The position numbers were made by a program, and so were the translations under genes. From Pseudisothecium myosuroides (taxonomy: Eukaryota; Streptophyta; Bryopsida; Hypnales; Lembophyllaceae), in assembly GCA_951799445.1 (NCBI GenBank), contig OX637289.1, positions 11,437,321 to 11,501,320 of the forward strand: DNA of 64,000 nucleotides, in the 5' to 3' direction. Under the pieces are notes generated by a model. The model saw only the letters and a list, made by a program, of their open reading frames with translations. It had not been told where the DNA came from and did not search any database. Each line of letters starts with the position of its first letter. Positions within the stretch are counted from its first letter, which is position 1. Below, piece after piece: positions 45,413-56,789 of the stretch.

Positions 45413-45840
45413 GGAAGAGATATCGACACAAGAAGATCTACTTCCGGTATCCTTCACAAATTTGGTAACTCTAGTAATTTTTGGACAAGCAAATTGCAAC
45501 CAACAATATCTCTATCTACAACTGAATATAGAGTTTTGATTGAAGCCGCCAAGGACATCATATATTTTAGAGGATTATTGCACGAATTGGGAGAATCATC
45601 AAATGAAGCCACACCAATTACAAGTGACAATCAATCCTGCATTTGTCTGGTAAACAATCATGTACTCCACTTTAGGACCAAACATATAGAAATGTAGAAT
45701 CACTTTATTAGAAAAAAGGCAAAGGATAATACAATTCGGGTAAACTATGTCCCAACACAAAACCAAGAAGCTGATTTCTTAACTAAACCCTTACCCTATT
45801 CAGTCTTTGCTATCAACAGACTTAGATCAGGATTCAAACC
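45413..45840 (+). pseudogene. Copia RNase H (partial)
   Basis: RRSTSGILHKFG, STTEYRVLIEAAKDIIY and a final QEADFLTKPLPYSVF are standard Copia RNase H blocks. One TAG at 45,695-45,697 interrupts them. The normal end of pol (RLRSGFKP) abuts the inverted-repeat element at 45,841. Confidence 0.88.
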
Positions 45841-46122
45841 CATTAGAGGAGATTCGGGCTTCTAAGAGACTGCGAGTTCCTAGACTATGGAAACTCTGTA
45901 GGAATGCTGGGACGCTGCCAAATGGCCAGTCTGATGTGGCCAAGTGACTACCACGTCAAATTTTTTTTATTTTTTATTTTTTGAGGGAAAAAAATTTAGT
46001 ATTCTTTTAACATTTCAATAATTTTTTTTTTTAATAACTTTTTTTTTTGACAGCAAGGGCTGATTCCCAACATTGGGAACAGCCCTGAAACGGTCTTCCA
46101 GAGGCTCAGATCTCCTCTAATG
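45841..46122. mobile_element. CATTAG-family MITE, 282 bp
   Basis: Termini CATTAGAGGAGAT and ATCTCCTCTAATG (13 bp, perfect). The core matches 50,898-51,189 (GGCCAGTCTGA-GTGGCCAAG, GGGAACAG-CCTGAAAC) and, more loosely, 10,043-10,330. No clear target duplication. Inserted at the end of Copia pol. Confidence 0.75.
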
Positions 46123-46155
46123 TCTCCCTAGCTCCCTTTTATAAAACTAGAAAGA

Positions 46156-46680
46156 CTAGTATACAGTCTCATTCTTAATATCAAAACAAGACTTCACCCA
46201 ATCAGGCATATAATATTCGTTAATCAAGAGAGCTTTTCTAATTTTTTTATGTTTAAAATCCGGCGCCTTCAAATTCCTCTTTGACACTCTATTATCCCAC
46301 CACTGAGAAGGACCGGCAAAGTACTTGTTCCAGTGTGATTCATCGGATCGCAAATTGACTCCAAACTGAGCACTTCCTTCACCAAAATTCTCTTTGTTTT
46401 TTCGTTCCTTGTAAATTTCAACCTTAGTGGATCCCGAGTCAATGTCTTGACGATCTGATGACATCAAAGCCAAACAGAAGGACAACACCTCCAGCAACCA
46501 CATGCTGATCTTGTATACTAGTAGCACAACCAGCCAAAGGACCAAGAATACCAATCTCATTTGCATCAAATTCAAAACCCCAACTTATTAACCTATTTCC
46601 ACAACCAGCAAATTCATCAAGAAACTGAAGAAGCTCAACCAACATCAAAACATACCACAGTGAAAGCTTCTGCTCGTTCA
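46156..46680 (-). pseudogene. Antisense OSB-like PDF-motif fragment inside Copia
   Basis: The minus strand encodes HWNKYFAGPSQWWDNRVSKR, then APDFKHKKIRKALL and PDWVKSCF. This closely follows the PDF motif of plant OSB proteins (organellar single-stranded-DNA-binding; pattern FFANPSQWWDNR..K.NP..PDFKHK). An upstream piece in another frame (up to 46,680) may be the remains of the preceding domain. A frameshift lies near 46,440-46,480. It sits between RNase H and the polypurine tract, opposite to the Copia genes, so it looks like host sequence captured by the retrotransposon. The alternative is an independent insertion into the Copia. Confidence 0.7.
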
Positions 46681-46788
46681 CAGAACAAAGTTAACATCTT
46701 CCCAAGCTAGTTCACTCGCACCATCTTAGCTCTCTCAATCTTCAACACTCAGAACAACTTTGTTAGTAGAATTGTGTGCGAGAGGGGG

Positions 46789-47022
46789 TGTTGTAAGATA
46801 ACGCACACTCTTGGATCAGTTACTATTCATGACCACGTCACCTACTTTTCATCTAGTGTAAGTCTGTTACTTATTCATTTAGTCTTCATTCATTAGTCAT
46901 GTTTAATTAAGCATACGAGTTGTATATTTATACCTCCCTCTGGGAACTTGTAAATCTATTTGTAATACAATTTCTCAAGCAGAGAGCTAATTTAAAGGAT
47001 TCTGTAGTTCGTTTGTTCAACA
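46789..47022 (+). repeat. Copia 3-prime LTR
   Basis: 234 bp, TGTTGTAAGATAAC to TTCAACA, preceded by GAGAGGGGG (polypurine tract) and followed by CTTTGGCCATG, the same right flank as the solo LTR at 31,968-32,188. Confidence 0.88.
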
Positions 47023-47947
47023 CTTTGGCCATGTTTTGATTGATTTTGTATCAAATGAATTATAGAAATGATTGTAAACAACTAACTTAATGGGCAATTG
47101 TCAGATCAAAATGTCAATGCAGGAGAATTTCACCGTTGTGGCATGTTTCAATTGGTTAAGAAGAGGCAAATTAAGAGATAATGCTCACTTTTTGCCTTGT
47201 GCAAATTTTTGATAGGGTGAGTATGAAGTAGAAATTTCATCGGTGTGGCAGTGAGTGAAATCTGAGAGAAATCTCTACTACTACCAATTGGTATTAACTT
47301 AGTGAGTGCAGATCCAATTAACATCATCTAAATGCAAGAGACTTTCGCCGTTGTGGCATGTTTTGATTGGTTAAGCAATCAAAGAAGTCAAACAGCTCAA
47401 CTCTCTTACATTGACGTTATGTCCAGTAATTGCAAAGTAGGCCAAGTCATCAAAAATAATTGCAGGTCAGTACCAACCTCATTGCCAACGGCTTGGTAGT
47501 TCCATAATTGGTGATTATTTTTTATAACTTGGCATGCTTTGCAATTACCTAGTCCATCAATAGGCAGCTCTCTCTTGAGCTTCAAACTAGTATCGAGGCC
47601 ACGGCCAATTTTGAGAACCTTCTGATCAGTAATTAGAGACTGCTATAATTTGTTCCTGGATTCTGTCAATTTTCCAAATCCTAGATGATATTGTGAGAAT
47701 TATAAAAGCATTAGGGTGCTCTAATTTTGTTAGTGTTTCTCTTCTAGAGATTTATGAGGGTATTTGTCTAGGATTCAACCAATGCATCGCCTGAATGACG
47801 AACATCGCATCCTTCCAATGTTCTTGTTTTTGGATGAAGTTATTATTTTCAAATGAATGAATCACATTTCATCCATATTCCTCAATTTCAAGTCATCAAA
47901 ACCATCATAAATTTGTTTGTCAAAGTGAATTTTCTTGTAAGGTAACT
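47023..47947. other. Flank shared with the solo LTR, then unassigned DNA
   Basis: About 47,023-47,140 matches 32,189-32,265 joined to 34,537-34,577, i.e. the CACTA target site. An internal two-copy block (GCCGTTGTGGCATG / ACCGTTGTGGCATG) lies at about 47,130 and 47,350. No gene recognised. Confidence 0.6.
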
Positions 47948-49706
47948 GGGTGATTGCACAAAACACCTGTACTATTTGTTGCGTTTTGCAATAGTACTCA
48001 TGATTTTTTCTGGAGTACTTTAAAATTAGAAAATCAATTTTTAAAAAAATTTAAAAATATGGCCAATGTATGCACCTTTAAGATGAAGGTAACCACCAAA
48101 GGAAATTCATTAAAAAAATTCTCTAAGTAGGAGAACTAGAAAAGTGCCAAATCTTAAGAAAATACATACTTTGATGTTTTAATTAGTAGAAAATAGGAAA
48201 AAGCTTAAATAAAAAAATAAAAATTTCCCATTTGTGGCAACTCTATGGAGATGGTCATTCACCAAAAAAAAATGCCAAAATAATTTCTTACATGCTTCAA
48301 AATGCTAGTAGAAAGGGACTCAATTTGTGGACTTCTACACCACACAAAATTAAGTATTTTTAGAATTCCTTTGGACAATAGCTACGAGTCTACTAGAAGA
48401 CCATCTCTACCAAATTTCAGCTCCAAATTCGTTTTTATGGGTACTAAATAGTACTAAAAACCTCCAAATTGGCATTTGTGACATAATATCGGGGGCTATT
48501 ATTAAATAGTAAAACATTTTTAAAAAAATTCCAAAAAAATAGGGAGAGATTATTCAATAGATGAGTTTATGCAGAGAATGTAGTTTAGAAGGTCAAATTC
48601 CTTGTGCACTACCTTTTTATTTAATTCCTCAACGACCAAAAAGATACAATGTATCTTTCCCAAATTTTCAATGGCAAATTCTTGATAGGCTAATACAAAT
48701 CTCAATATTTTGTAAAGTAGTATCTTGTAAAGAAAAAATTTGACTTACAAATTGCATTTTCCAATTTTCAAAATTTCAATGTAGGAATTATTTTAGAATT
48801 TATTTAGGAAATGTAGTCAAATAGAAAAAAGGAGCAAACATTAATTTTTTTTCAATGAAACCAATAATCAAGATTGAAAAAAATATTTTCTTAGATATTT
48901 TTAGTCTTTAATCTACACAAAAAATTGAGTCTCGAGAAAAAGAAATCAAACTTGTATTTTTAGGATGGTTCTAAGAAAGACCGACCGGTTTTTGTACCGT
49001 TTTCCAGAGTACTCCTTTTTTCTTTTAGGAGTATTCTATAATTAGAAAAGAAAATTAAAAAATTTTGAATTTCTTTTTTAATGTACAAACCTTTAAGAAG
49101 AAGTTATCCTAAGAAGGAAAAGTTTAGAAAAAATCTCTAAGTAGGAGAACTAGAAAACTCTCACGAACTAGCAAAATCTCAAGAAAATAGGTACTTACAC
49201 ATTTTAATTTGTTAAAAATAAGAAAAGCAATTTTTTTTAAAACTAAAATTTGGAAATTTGGGAGAACTTTATGATGAAGAGATTTCACAAAAAGAATGAT
49301 CTTAAAACCATCTTCAATGTTCAGAAATGCGTGCGCAACAGAGCCCTCTTAGCACACATGTGGAGGATATAAAATAAAATATTTTAAAATTTCCTTTGGT
49401 AAAAACATGACTTCCTACTATGGTAATAGACCACAAAAATTTCAGCTCTAGGTCATTAATTTTGGATACTCCCCAATACTAAAAAACCCTAAACTGCAAA
49501 TTGTGACAAAATAGCAAAATTTAAATTTAAATATAAAATAATTTCTGAAAAATTCTGAAAAATAAGAGACTTGAACACTATCAAGTTAGTCATCTTCAAT
49601 AAAAATTTCCAGTTAATCAAGATCATGCTTCAAAAGTTATAGCAGATGACAAAAGAGTCACTCTCATTGTGACGCCAAAAATGGTCGGTCTTTCTTGCAA
49701 TCACCC
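47948..49706. mobile_element. Inverted-repeat element(s), GGGTGATTGCA ends
   Basis: Left end GGGTGATTGCACAAAACACC, right end reverse complement GGGTGATTGCAAGAAAGACC. The right 735 bp (from about 48,970) is related in inverted orientation to the element at 56,052-56,789, so this is probably two related elements or a nested pair. Non-coding. Confidence 0.5.
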
Positions 49707-49719
49707 TTTAGCAATTTAA

Positions 49720-50315
49720 CCCCTAAAGGACCATAAGGCCACCACATGGCTTCTACAACTACATTTAAAAAAAATTTGATATGTGAATCTTACTAACAAT
49801 TTATAAGCAACAAAGAGACCCTAGATGATTTTCTCTGTTGAATCCACGGGCGCAATCCGATCGAGAAATGATTGAGTGTGCAATTTTTGGTGAATTTTTT
49901 GAGAATGGAAAAGGCATTGTGGGCCATTAATTCACATTCTCATATCTTTTTTTCTACACCTCAAAATGATTTGAAAAAAATTGCACACCAATATTATGAT
50001 GATATACACATGTGGGAAAAAAATCAAAATTTTTGGAGCACTTTTGAGCATTCCGATTCCAACATTTTGATTTTAGCATACATAGAAAGTACTTCCTAAC
50101 CAAACATCTTTCATCAATCTTGTCAACAGTGGCATTTTCTCAAAAATTGTGCAATTTTGTTGATTTTTTTTTCCATTGGAGAGCTAAATAAGTCTTGTTT
50201 CATTTCAACGGTGGCGTTCATCAAAATTATTCAATACAAATGAGGAATTATGCTTGTTACAAGAGCTAGTCAAGAAAACAAGGACTATACTCAAACACCC
50301 CCGGTCCTTTAGGGG
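49720..50315. mobile_element. TTAA-flanked element, 596 bp (family 2)
   Basis: TTAA at 49,716-49,719 and 50,316-50,319, with 13-bp inverted termini CCCCTAAAGGACC / GGTCCTTTAGGGG, one base different from those at 42,316-43,250. Non-coding, AT-rich. Confidence 0.8.
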
Positions 50316-50319
50316 TTAA

Positions 50320-50897
50320 AAGATACAAAGTTCAATCTGGTATGATTATGTACATGAAATAATTAAAATGCTTCCAAACTTTTTGAAGATGTTCCAAACA
50401 ACATGCTAATTATATCAATTATTAAATTTCAAAAATTGATGCATATATAATTTTTTCTAAATTTTGTAGGATCCAATTTGGTTAGTTTTGACTTTCTACG
50501 TACTCCTGTTTAAAAATGTGTATAAATTTGAGAGAGTTTTTATTTCTCATTTTTTTAAATTAAAAAAATACTACATTTTATTTAGATTCCAATGCAAATT
50601 TTTTGAGTGGTAAAAAATCATCATTTATCTTCTCACAATATTTCTTCCCCAAAAATTGCATTTTTGGCTATAAAGTTGATCATCTAAAATTGTTATAATT
50701 TAAAAATCCAACAATCAATATTTTCACAATTAATTCCATGTATATTAGACAAATTAGTCTTTACTTTTGTATTGTTAAAATTTAAGAATTTCAAGCACAT
50801 CCATGTGCACAAAAATATCAAAGTGGGACAATACATTGACAACCTCCATTGTCAAAAAGTTGTTGGGCTTTGAGGGGTTAAGTGGTAAACAAAAATA
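50320..50897. repeat. Repeat block related to 8,330-8,890
   Basis: Similar in inverted orientation to 8,330-8,890. It ends CTTTGAGGGG followed by TTAA (50,878-50,881), which resembles a right terminus of the TTAA-flanked family, but no matching left end is visible. Confidence 0.5.
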
Positions 50898-51189
50898 CAT
50901 TAGGGGAGATTTGGGCTTCTAAGAACCCACGAGTTCCCAGATTGTGGGAACTCTGCAGGACTGCTGCGACGCTGTCGCATGGCCAGTCTGACGTGGCCAA
51001 GCGACTGCCATGTCCTTTTTCTTCTTTTTTTTGAAAAAAAATATTTTTTTGTTTAGTATTCTTTTAACATTTTTATAACTTTTTTTTTTCTTTTTTTAAT
51101 AATTTTATTTTTTCTGACAGCGGGGGCTAGTTCCTAGCATTGGGAACATTCCTGAAACAGTCTTCTAAACGCTCAGATCTCCTCTAATG
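50898..51189. mobile_element. CATTAG-family MITE, 292 bp
   Basis: Termini CATTAGGGGAGAT and ATCTCCTCTAATG, with one mismatch. The core matches 45,841-46,122. Non-coding. Confidence 0.75.
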
Positions 51190-52366
51190 CAACAAAATCA
51201 AAGACAATGGAGGGAGATGGATATTACAAGACAATTGCAATCATGGTGCAAGACAATGGAACCGTGGTATCTACAACGTTAGAGGTATGCGCCTAAATTT
51301 TGCTCTTTGATTTCAATATTTTTATACAAATTAGAGATCAAATTAAGAATTAAATGTTTAAACTAGATCTTCAAAAATCCATTAGAGTCCAACTTTGACT
51401 TTAGATTAGAGTAGGTAATTTCTAGAGGTTTCCAAAAATATATTAAATTTTAAAAATAGATAAAAATTTAAGAAATTATGTTTGGATGAAGTTTAGTAGT
51501 GAGAGTGGATGAAAAAGTAGTAAAATCATCCAAGTGAAGGTGAAATTAATCTTAGATTCTAGAATAAAGTCAAAGGTCAAAAATTGAAATAAAAATCAAT
51601 TTCATAGTTTAAATTAGTAGAAATTAGTGGAAAATTTTTAGAGTATCAAATAGTGGTCAAATTCGTATTTTTCAATAGGAAAGTCTAATCTTTAAGTGTC
51701 TTAGATTTCTCAAAATTTAATTTTATGCCTTACAAGTACTTAAAAAATACTAAAAATCTAAAAATAATAATTCTAGAGTAGAAGTCCACAGTCATAAGTC
51801 ACAAGTAAGGAGTCAATTAGAATCTTTTGAAAACAACTAAAGAATAATTTAAAGTCAAAACCAATTAGGGAATTTTTTGAAGATTCTAGAACTAACTTAT
51901 ACTTTTAAATTAGATGAATATTGAGGGACATAACATAGGATGAAGTTTGGTCTTAGTTTAGTTTAGATTTGGATGAAAGTCATAAGTAATGGAAATAAAA
52001 CATTGACACTTATGAGCTCAATTTCTAAGAAACTTTTTGAAACTTTGTTACAAAATAGAAATTTATATTATCTTTTTGGGGAATATAATTTTTATTTCAA
52101 TTGGTGTCCGGGACAATAAGTTATACCCTAATAAGTCTAAAACTAAATTATGTGGGCAAAATAAAAAAAATTACGAAAACTTGAAATAAACTTTTTCATT
52201 TTTATCCTAATAGATTGTATATTTGTCTACATTAAAAAATTTAATTCAATCCATTTGAATGTGTGGTGCAAAAGTTATAAAACACCTTGGCCAATTAGAG
52301 CATACTATTGATATAATTATATATACTACTCGTTTTTGAGCTCACTCCTTGAATTAATCGGATTAA
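51190..52366. repeat. Possible diverged fragment of the giant LTR
   Basis: Repeated GGATGAA...TTCATCCA phrases and AGAATTAAATT/GGTCAAA phrases resemble the 40,450-41,160 part of LTR copy 2. No boundaries are visible. Confidence 0.3.
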
Positions 52367-52370
52367 TTAA

Positions 52371-52591
52371 CCCTTAAACGACGGGCTCATAACCATGGAA
52401 ATCATTTGTTTTGTCACCGTGTGGATTGTTGGATAAAAATAATGTATAAGCACTCATTGAAAGTCAAACTACTGTAGATTATCTTCCCTTTCCCCACAAA
52501 ATTTGGAGGATGAATAGTTGCACTTCTGTCCTACACAGGAGATTCTCTTGTCATTCATCGGCCTCAAAACGTCCGCCGTGTCGTTCAAGGG
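52371..52591. mobile_element. TTAA-flanked MITE, 221 bp (family 1)
   Basis: TTAA at 52,367-52,370 and 52,592-52,595; inverted termini CCCTTAAACGAC and GTCGTTCAAGGG (one mismatch in 12). The interior matches the copies at 6,260 and 15,282. Best preserved of the three. Confidence 0.8.
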
Positions 52592-52595
52592 TTAA

Positions 52596-53797
52596 TTGTG
52601 TAGGTCATGTGGCAATTTGCACTCGTTGAATTTATCAACTGGAACTTGGTGAGTTTATCGATTTTTGGCCAACTTTGGATGATGAATTTGACGATTTGCA
52701 GAGTCTGTTGTTTATTTGTATATTTCGAAAAATTGAACACACGGTATAGGTACAAACTGGAAGAGCCTTCTACGTCCAATTTCTTTAGAAACTCGAAGAC
52801 TAACATTTTGTAACAATCACATCAGCAACATACAAAATTCAAACTGCAAAGCGAGAAAGGGATTGAGCATCCTCATACCTTGATTTTCCAGAGTGTGGAG
52901 ATAAAATAATTTGACACCCACACGATATTAGTACAAACTAAAAGAGTCATTTACAGTAACAGAGTCATTTACAGTAGTAGCATATACATTTGCAGGATGA
53001 CTTTGTTGTCTTATGTTACCGATATCACTGCAGATCGACTGCGCACAAGATTCTGAATTTTGAACAGCAAGACAGATGAAACCCCGAGTTCAGGTGCAAG
53101 ATGGTGAAATGACGACCTTCACATGATATCTAACAATTTCACAACCACTTCCGGAACACGGATCCCGACCTCGGCATCTCAACGGAAAACACAACGATAG
53201 AGCCAAGCCAGGAGTGAGGAAAGGGGAAAAATCAAAATCATAACTTCAGTGAATTTAAAATGTAATCACAAGCAACAAAGAGATTGAACCAAGATACATC
53301 TAGCAATTGGAAAAAGTCCTGGAAATAAACTTGTAATGGCGATTGTCCTAATTTCCTACTGTCCTACTAGACAATCCTGAGGAATTTCAATTGGAATAGC
53401 TCTGTGAGCTGAGCATCCAGAATTTCTCAGAATGTACTTCGGCATCTTTATCTTTTGCTCCGTTCGAGTTCACCCTAAACTTCCACTTTCCAAAACATTC
53501 TCAAGATCCCAGAGTACACCACGAAAACTACATTGACGCGCAAATGAAAGAGACAAATGAACCTCTGCAAGCACATCTGCTGTACAAAATTTGCGAAAAA
53601 ATTGAGGCCGGAAAACAACAAAATGGATGGAATTGTCGGCGACATCACGACGATAACAAAACAAAAGATCCCTAATATTGTAAATGAAATGTCAATACAA
53701 AAGCTACGGATGCAGTACCATATATACCAACCGGACTAAAGCAATTTCAAATAGTTCGAGCCCTAACTAGTATTCATGCTACTTACAGAGTCCAAAA
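52596..53797. other. Unassigned, somewhat gene-like stretch
   Basis: Base composition is less AT-rich than the surroundings from about 53,000 on. No protein similarity, splice pattern or paired termini could be recognised. Confidence 0.3.
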
Positions 53798-54400
53798 ATG
53801 TCCCTTCATTTAGCTAAACCCCCGCACACAACCCCAAGCCCAAATTCAAAACGAAGCCGCAACTTCAAAACCCAGATTCGAAGCCAAAATCCCAAATTCG
53901 AAATTGAAGCCCCACCTTCGAAATCAAACTCAAATCCAACGAACACTCCTCGCGTTCATCAAGAACACCAGCATGCACATTGTGTCCTCAAGCATGATCA
54001 CCAAATTCGAACAACAGAGTCTCTAACTGCAATTCCCGACAAAGGATCGATTCTTTAAGAAAACAAAAAGTCGACACATTCTCTCTCCTACCTAAGAACG
54101 CGCTCCAGCCTTCAATCCCGAGTCACCGAAACCTTCAGACACAGTGACAGCACATCAAACAAACATACAAACAAAACAAAACAAACATCGATGCCACCTC
54201 CATGTAAACCTCACCAGTACTCCTTCCCTCAAATGCAAGTACCCGAACACACACAACACCCTGCCAAACCTCCGCACACAACCCCGAAGCCCAAATTCAA
54301 AATGAAACCGCAACTTCGAAACCTGAATTCGGAAGCCTAATCCGAACTTCAAAACCCAAGCCCGCGGGTTTGCTCCACCAGCTCCTCGGTTTTGATGTCA
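53798..54400. repeat. GC-richer stretch with an 80-bp direct repeat
   Basis: CCGCACACAACCCC-AAGCCCAAATTCAAAA blocks at about 53,820 and 54,273 extend to about 80 bp with a few differences, 455 bp apart. Open frames on both strands here are short and compositionally biased (Pro/Ser or Phe/Arg). It might be the 5-prime region of a minus-strand gene, but nothing is recognisable. Confidence 0.45.
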
Positions 54401-55559
54401 ACAACACATTGAAGTTAAATACGGAGTAAAACCTTACTAAGTTACTATTTTTAGTAGTATATATTTTTTATTTTATTTTGAAGTCTAGTTGTAGCATCAA
54501 AATTCCAATTTTGAAAACAGATGATTATGATTTTTCTATTCAAGATTTTGTACAAGGGCGTCTACTGAAAATCTTGATTATTTAGTGCCATGGGCTCTTG
54601 GAAATGAGCCTCACAATACATTAGATCTTGGAGGAAAAGTCACATTAGAAATTCATTTAAAAAAATGGTAGAGGAGATTGGAGTTATGCATGTTATGCCC
54701 TTTAGCCTCATACTTTTGGGGTAGGGTTTTTTTTTAGGCGATTTGGTGCAAAATTGCACCAAATTTTTTGGCCTAGCACCAAGCCTATAGAAAAAATGGT
54801 AGTAAAAAGGTGGAAAATCACCCGAAAACTTCAAATAAAAAAAAATCATGGATGAAATTGCCAAATTCTGGATGAAAACTGAATTATGGATAAGTGATAT
54901 GTGCTAATATGATATTTTCTATCCAATATGTGGATGAATGTTGAAATTTGGAGCACCACTATAACATTCAATATCGCCACTATGGCACTTCATAAAAAAT
55001 GAAAAAAAAAAAAATTGTTTTTGGGTGACCAATTTTTTAGATTTCACTAGTGAAAAAAAGATTGAAAGACTTCAAATTACTTTCACAGTTTTAACAGCCT
55101 CATGATCAAATATTATAGTCTTTCAATCCATAAGTGAAATTGTTGCATTTTCTTTTCCCGTGTGATCTCTAACATGTCTAGTTGCAGTTTGTACAATTAC
55201 AATCCAAAAAAAATTGATAAAAATTATCAAAATGTTGTCTTTTTATTTAATTTATATATAGCAAATTTCAAGAAGCTCAAAAAAACCTTTGGATATTTAG
55301 AAATTAACCCTGTCTAACAATTACTATTGAAAAATTCTAAAAATTGCTCTCAAAAATGAGTTCTAAAAGTTATTTTTTTAGAAAGATGATTAGACTAAAA
55401 AACAAGATTGTCCATAATTTTCTCATTACTAGTCCAAATAGAATGAATAAAAGCTTCACATATAGACAAAATTACAATCTTTGAAAATGAAGTTTTAAAT
55501 TTTAAAAATTCAATTTTTCAATTTTTTAGGTTTGCCCCTTGATCTATTTTTTGGGGGAA
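54401..55559. other. AT-rich intergenic stretch
   Basis: About 55,060-55,170 is related to about 9,255-9,370. No gene recognised. Confidence 0.4.
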
Positions 55560-56051
55560 AAATTTGAAATTACTATGAATTTCTTAAGAAAATAATTTTA
55601 AAAATTTATAAAAAATTCGAAATATACTTGAAAATTTTGAAATCTTGACAATTTATGTATATTATTGTTTCTAACATCATGGTATAAACCCAAGTTATCA
55701 TATCACTTAAAATTTGAAAATCAACAAACCATAATTATAGCCCAAAGTTCACATTGCTATAAAATATTGAAAATTACGAAATTTTCAAAATTTCTAATTG
55801 GTATAGAAATTGCACTTGATAAGCTTTATTTTATTAGTTGGACTCAAATTCAAATAATATCAATTTTATGGCTTAAATTTACATTAAGTGAAAATAGCCA
55901 AAAATGGCCAAAATACACTACAAGAATAATCTGTGGATTCAGCATCTCTTTCTTTAGAAAAATCAATAATACCATCATAAGAGAATTTGCAATACTATCA
56001 AGTCAAAATATGATCAAGCAACTTCTTCAAAAAAGTATTGGATAAAGAAGG

Positions 56052-56789
56052 TCATTGCAAGAAAGATTGGTCCTCTTTACTAGTCACAATTATAATGACT
56101 CTCTTGCCATCCGCTATAACTTTTGAAGGAAAAGTCCAATGAACATGAAATTTTTATTAGAGATGTATAACTTGATGGTAATCAGATTTTTTTTAGAAAT
56201 TAAAAATAATAATTTTATATTTAAAAATCATTTTTGTTAATTTGTCACATTGCAAGATTTAGGATTTTTTACTACGTTAGGAGTCGCCAATTTTAATTAT
56301 CTACAGCTAAAAATTTTACGGTCTATTTGCATAGTAGGAAAGTATATTTTTATTAAATAAAATCTAAAAATATATTATTTTGTGTCCTCCACATGAGTGC
56401 AAACAGCACTCCCATTGCCCACAATTTCTAAACAATGAAGATGGTTCGAAGATCAATCTTTTAGTAAAATCTCATTACTATGAACACTTTCCAATTGTCT
56501 AGTTTTTAGTTTAAAAAAAAAATTGTTTTCTTACTTTTTACAAATTAAAATGTGAAACTACAATAGAAGTACCTGTTTTCTTGAGATTTTGCACTTTTCC
56601 AAGTTTTCCTACTTAGAAAATTTTTCTATGCTTTTCTTTCCTAGGGTACCTTTTTCTTAAAGGTGTATGCATAATACATATTTTTCACAGTTTTTAAAAA
56701 TAGTTTTCAAATTATATAGCACTCCTAAACAAAAAAAATGAGTATTGCGCAAAACGCTACAAAAAAATGCATTGTCTTTCTTGCAATGA
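56052..56789. mobile_element. Inverted-repeat element, TCATTGCAAGAAAGA ends
   Basis: 15-bp perfect inverted termini (TCATTGCAAGAAAGA and TCTTTCTTGCAATGA). The flanking sequence on both sides matches contiguous sequence of copies A and B of the dispersed repeat, which proves insertion. Non-coding, 738 bp. A clean target duplication is not visible. Confidence 0.75.

Larger units (their letters stand above)
34692..47022 (+). mobile_element. Ty1/Copia retrotransposon, nested and defective
   Basis: LTRs at 34,692-34,922 and 46,789-47,022. A primer-binding-like TTGTATCAAAGCG follows the first LTR and a GAGAGGGGG polypurine tract precedes the second. The gag, protease, integrase, RT and RNase H order is typical of Ty1/Copia. 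After subtracting four insertions (37,195-42,032; 42,316-43,250; 44,180-45,412; 45,841-46,122) the native length is about 5.0 kb. Several stops, frameshifts and an internal deletion make it inactive. Confidence 0.9.

Noticed and set aside
53798..54058. Pro/Ser-rich plus-strand open frame in a GC-richer stretch
   Set aside because: No recognisable domain; part of it is a duplicated 80-bp block, and the opposite strand is equally open.
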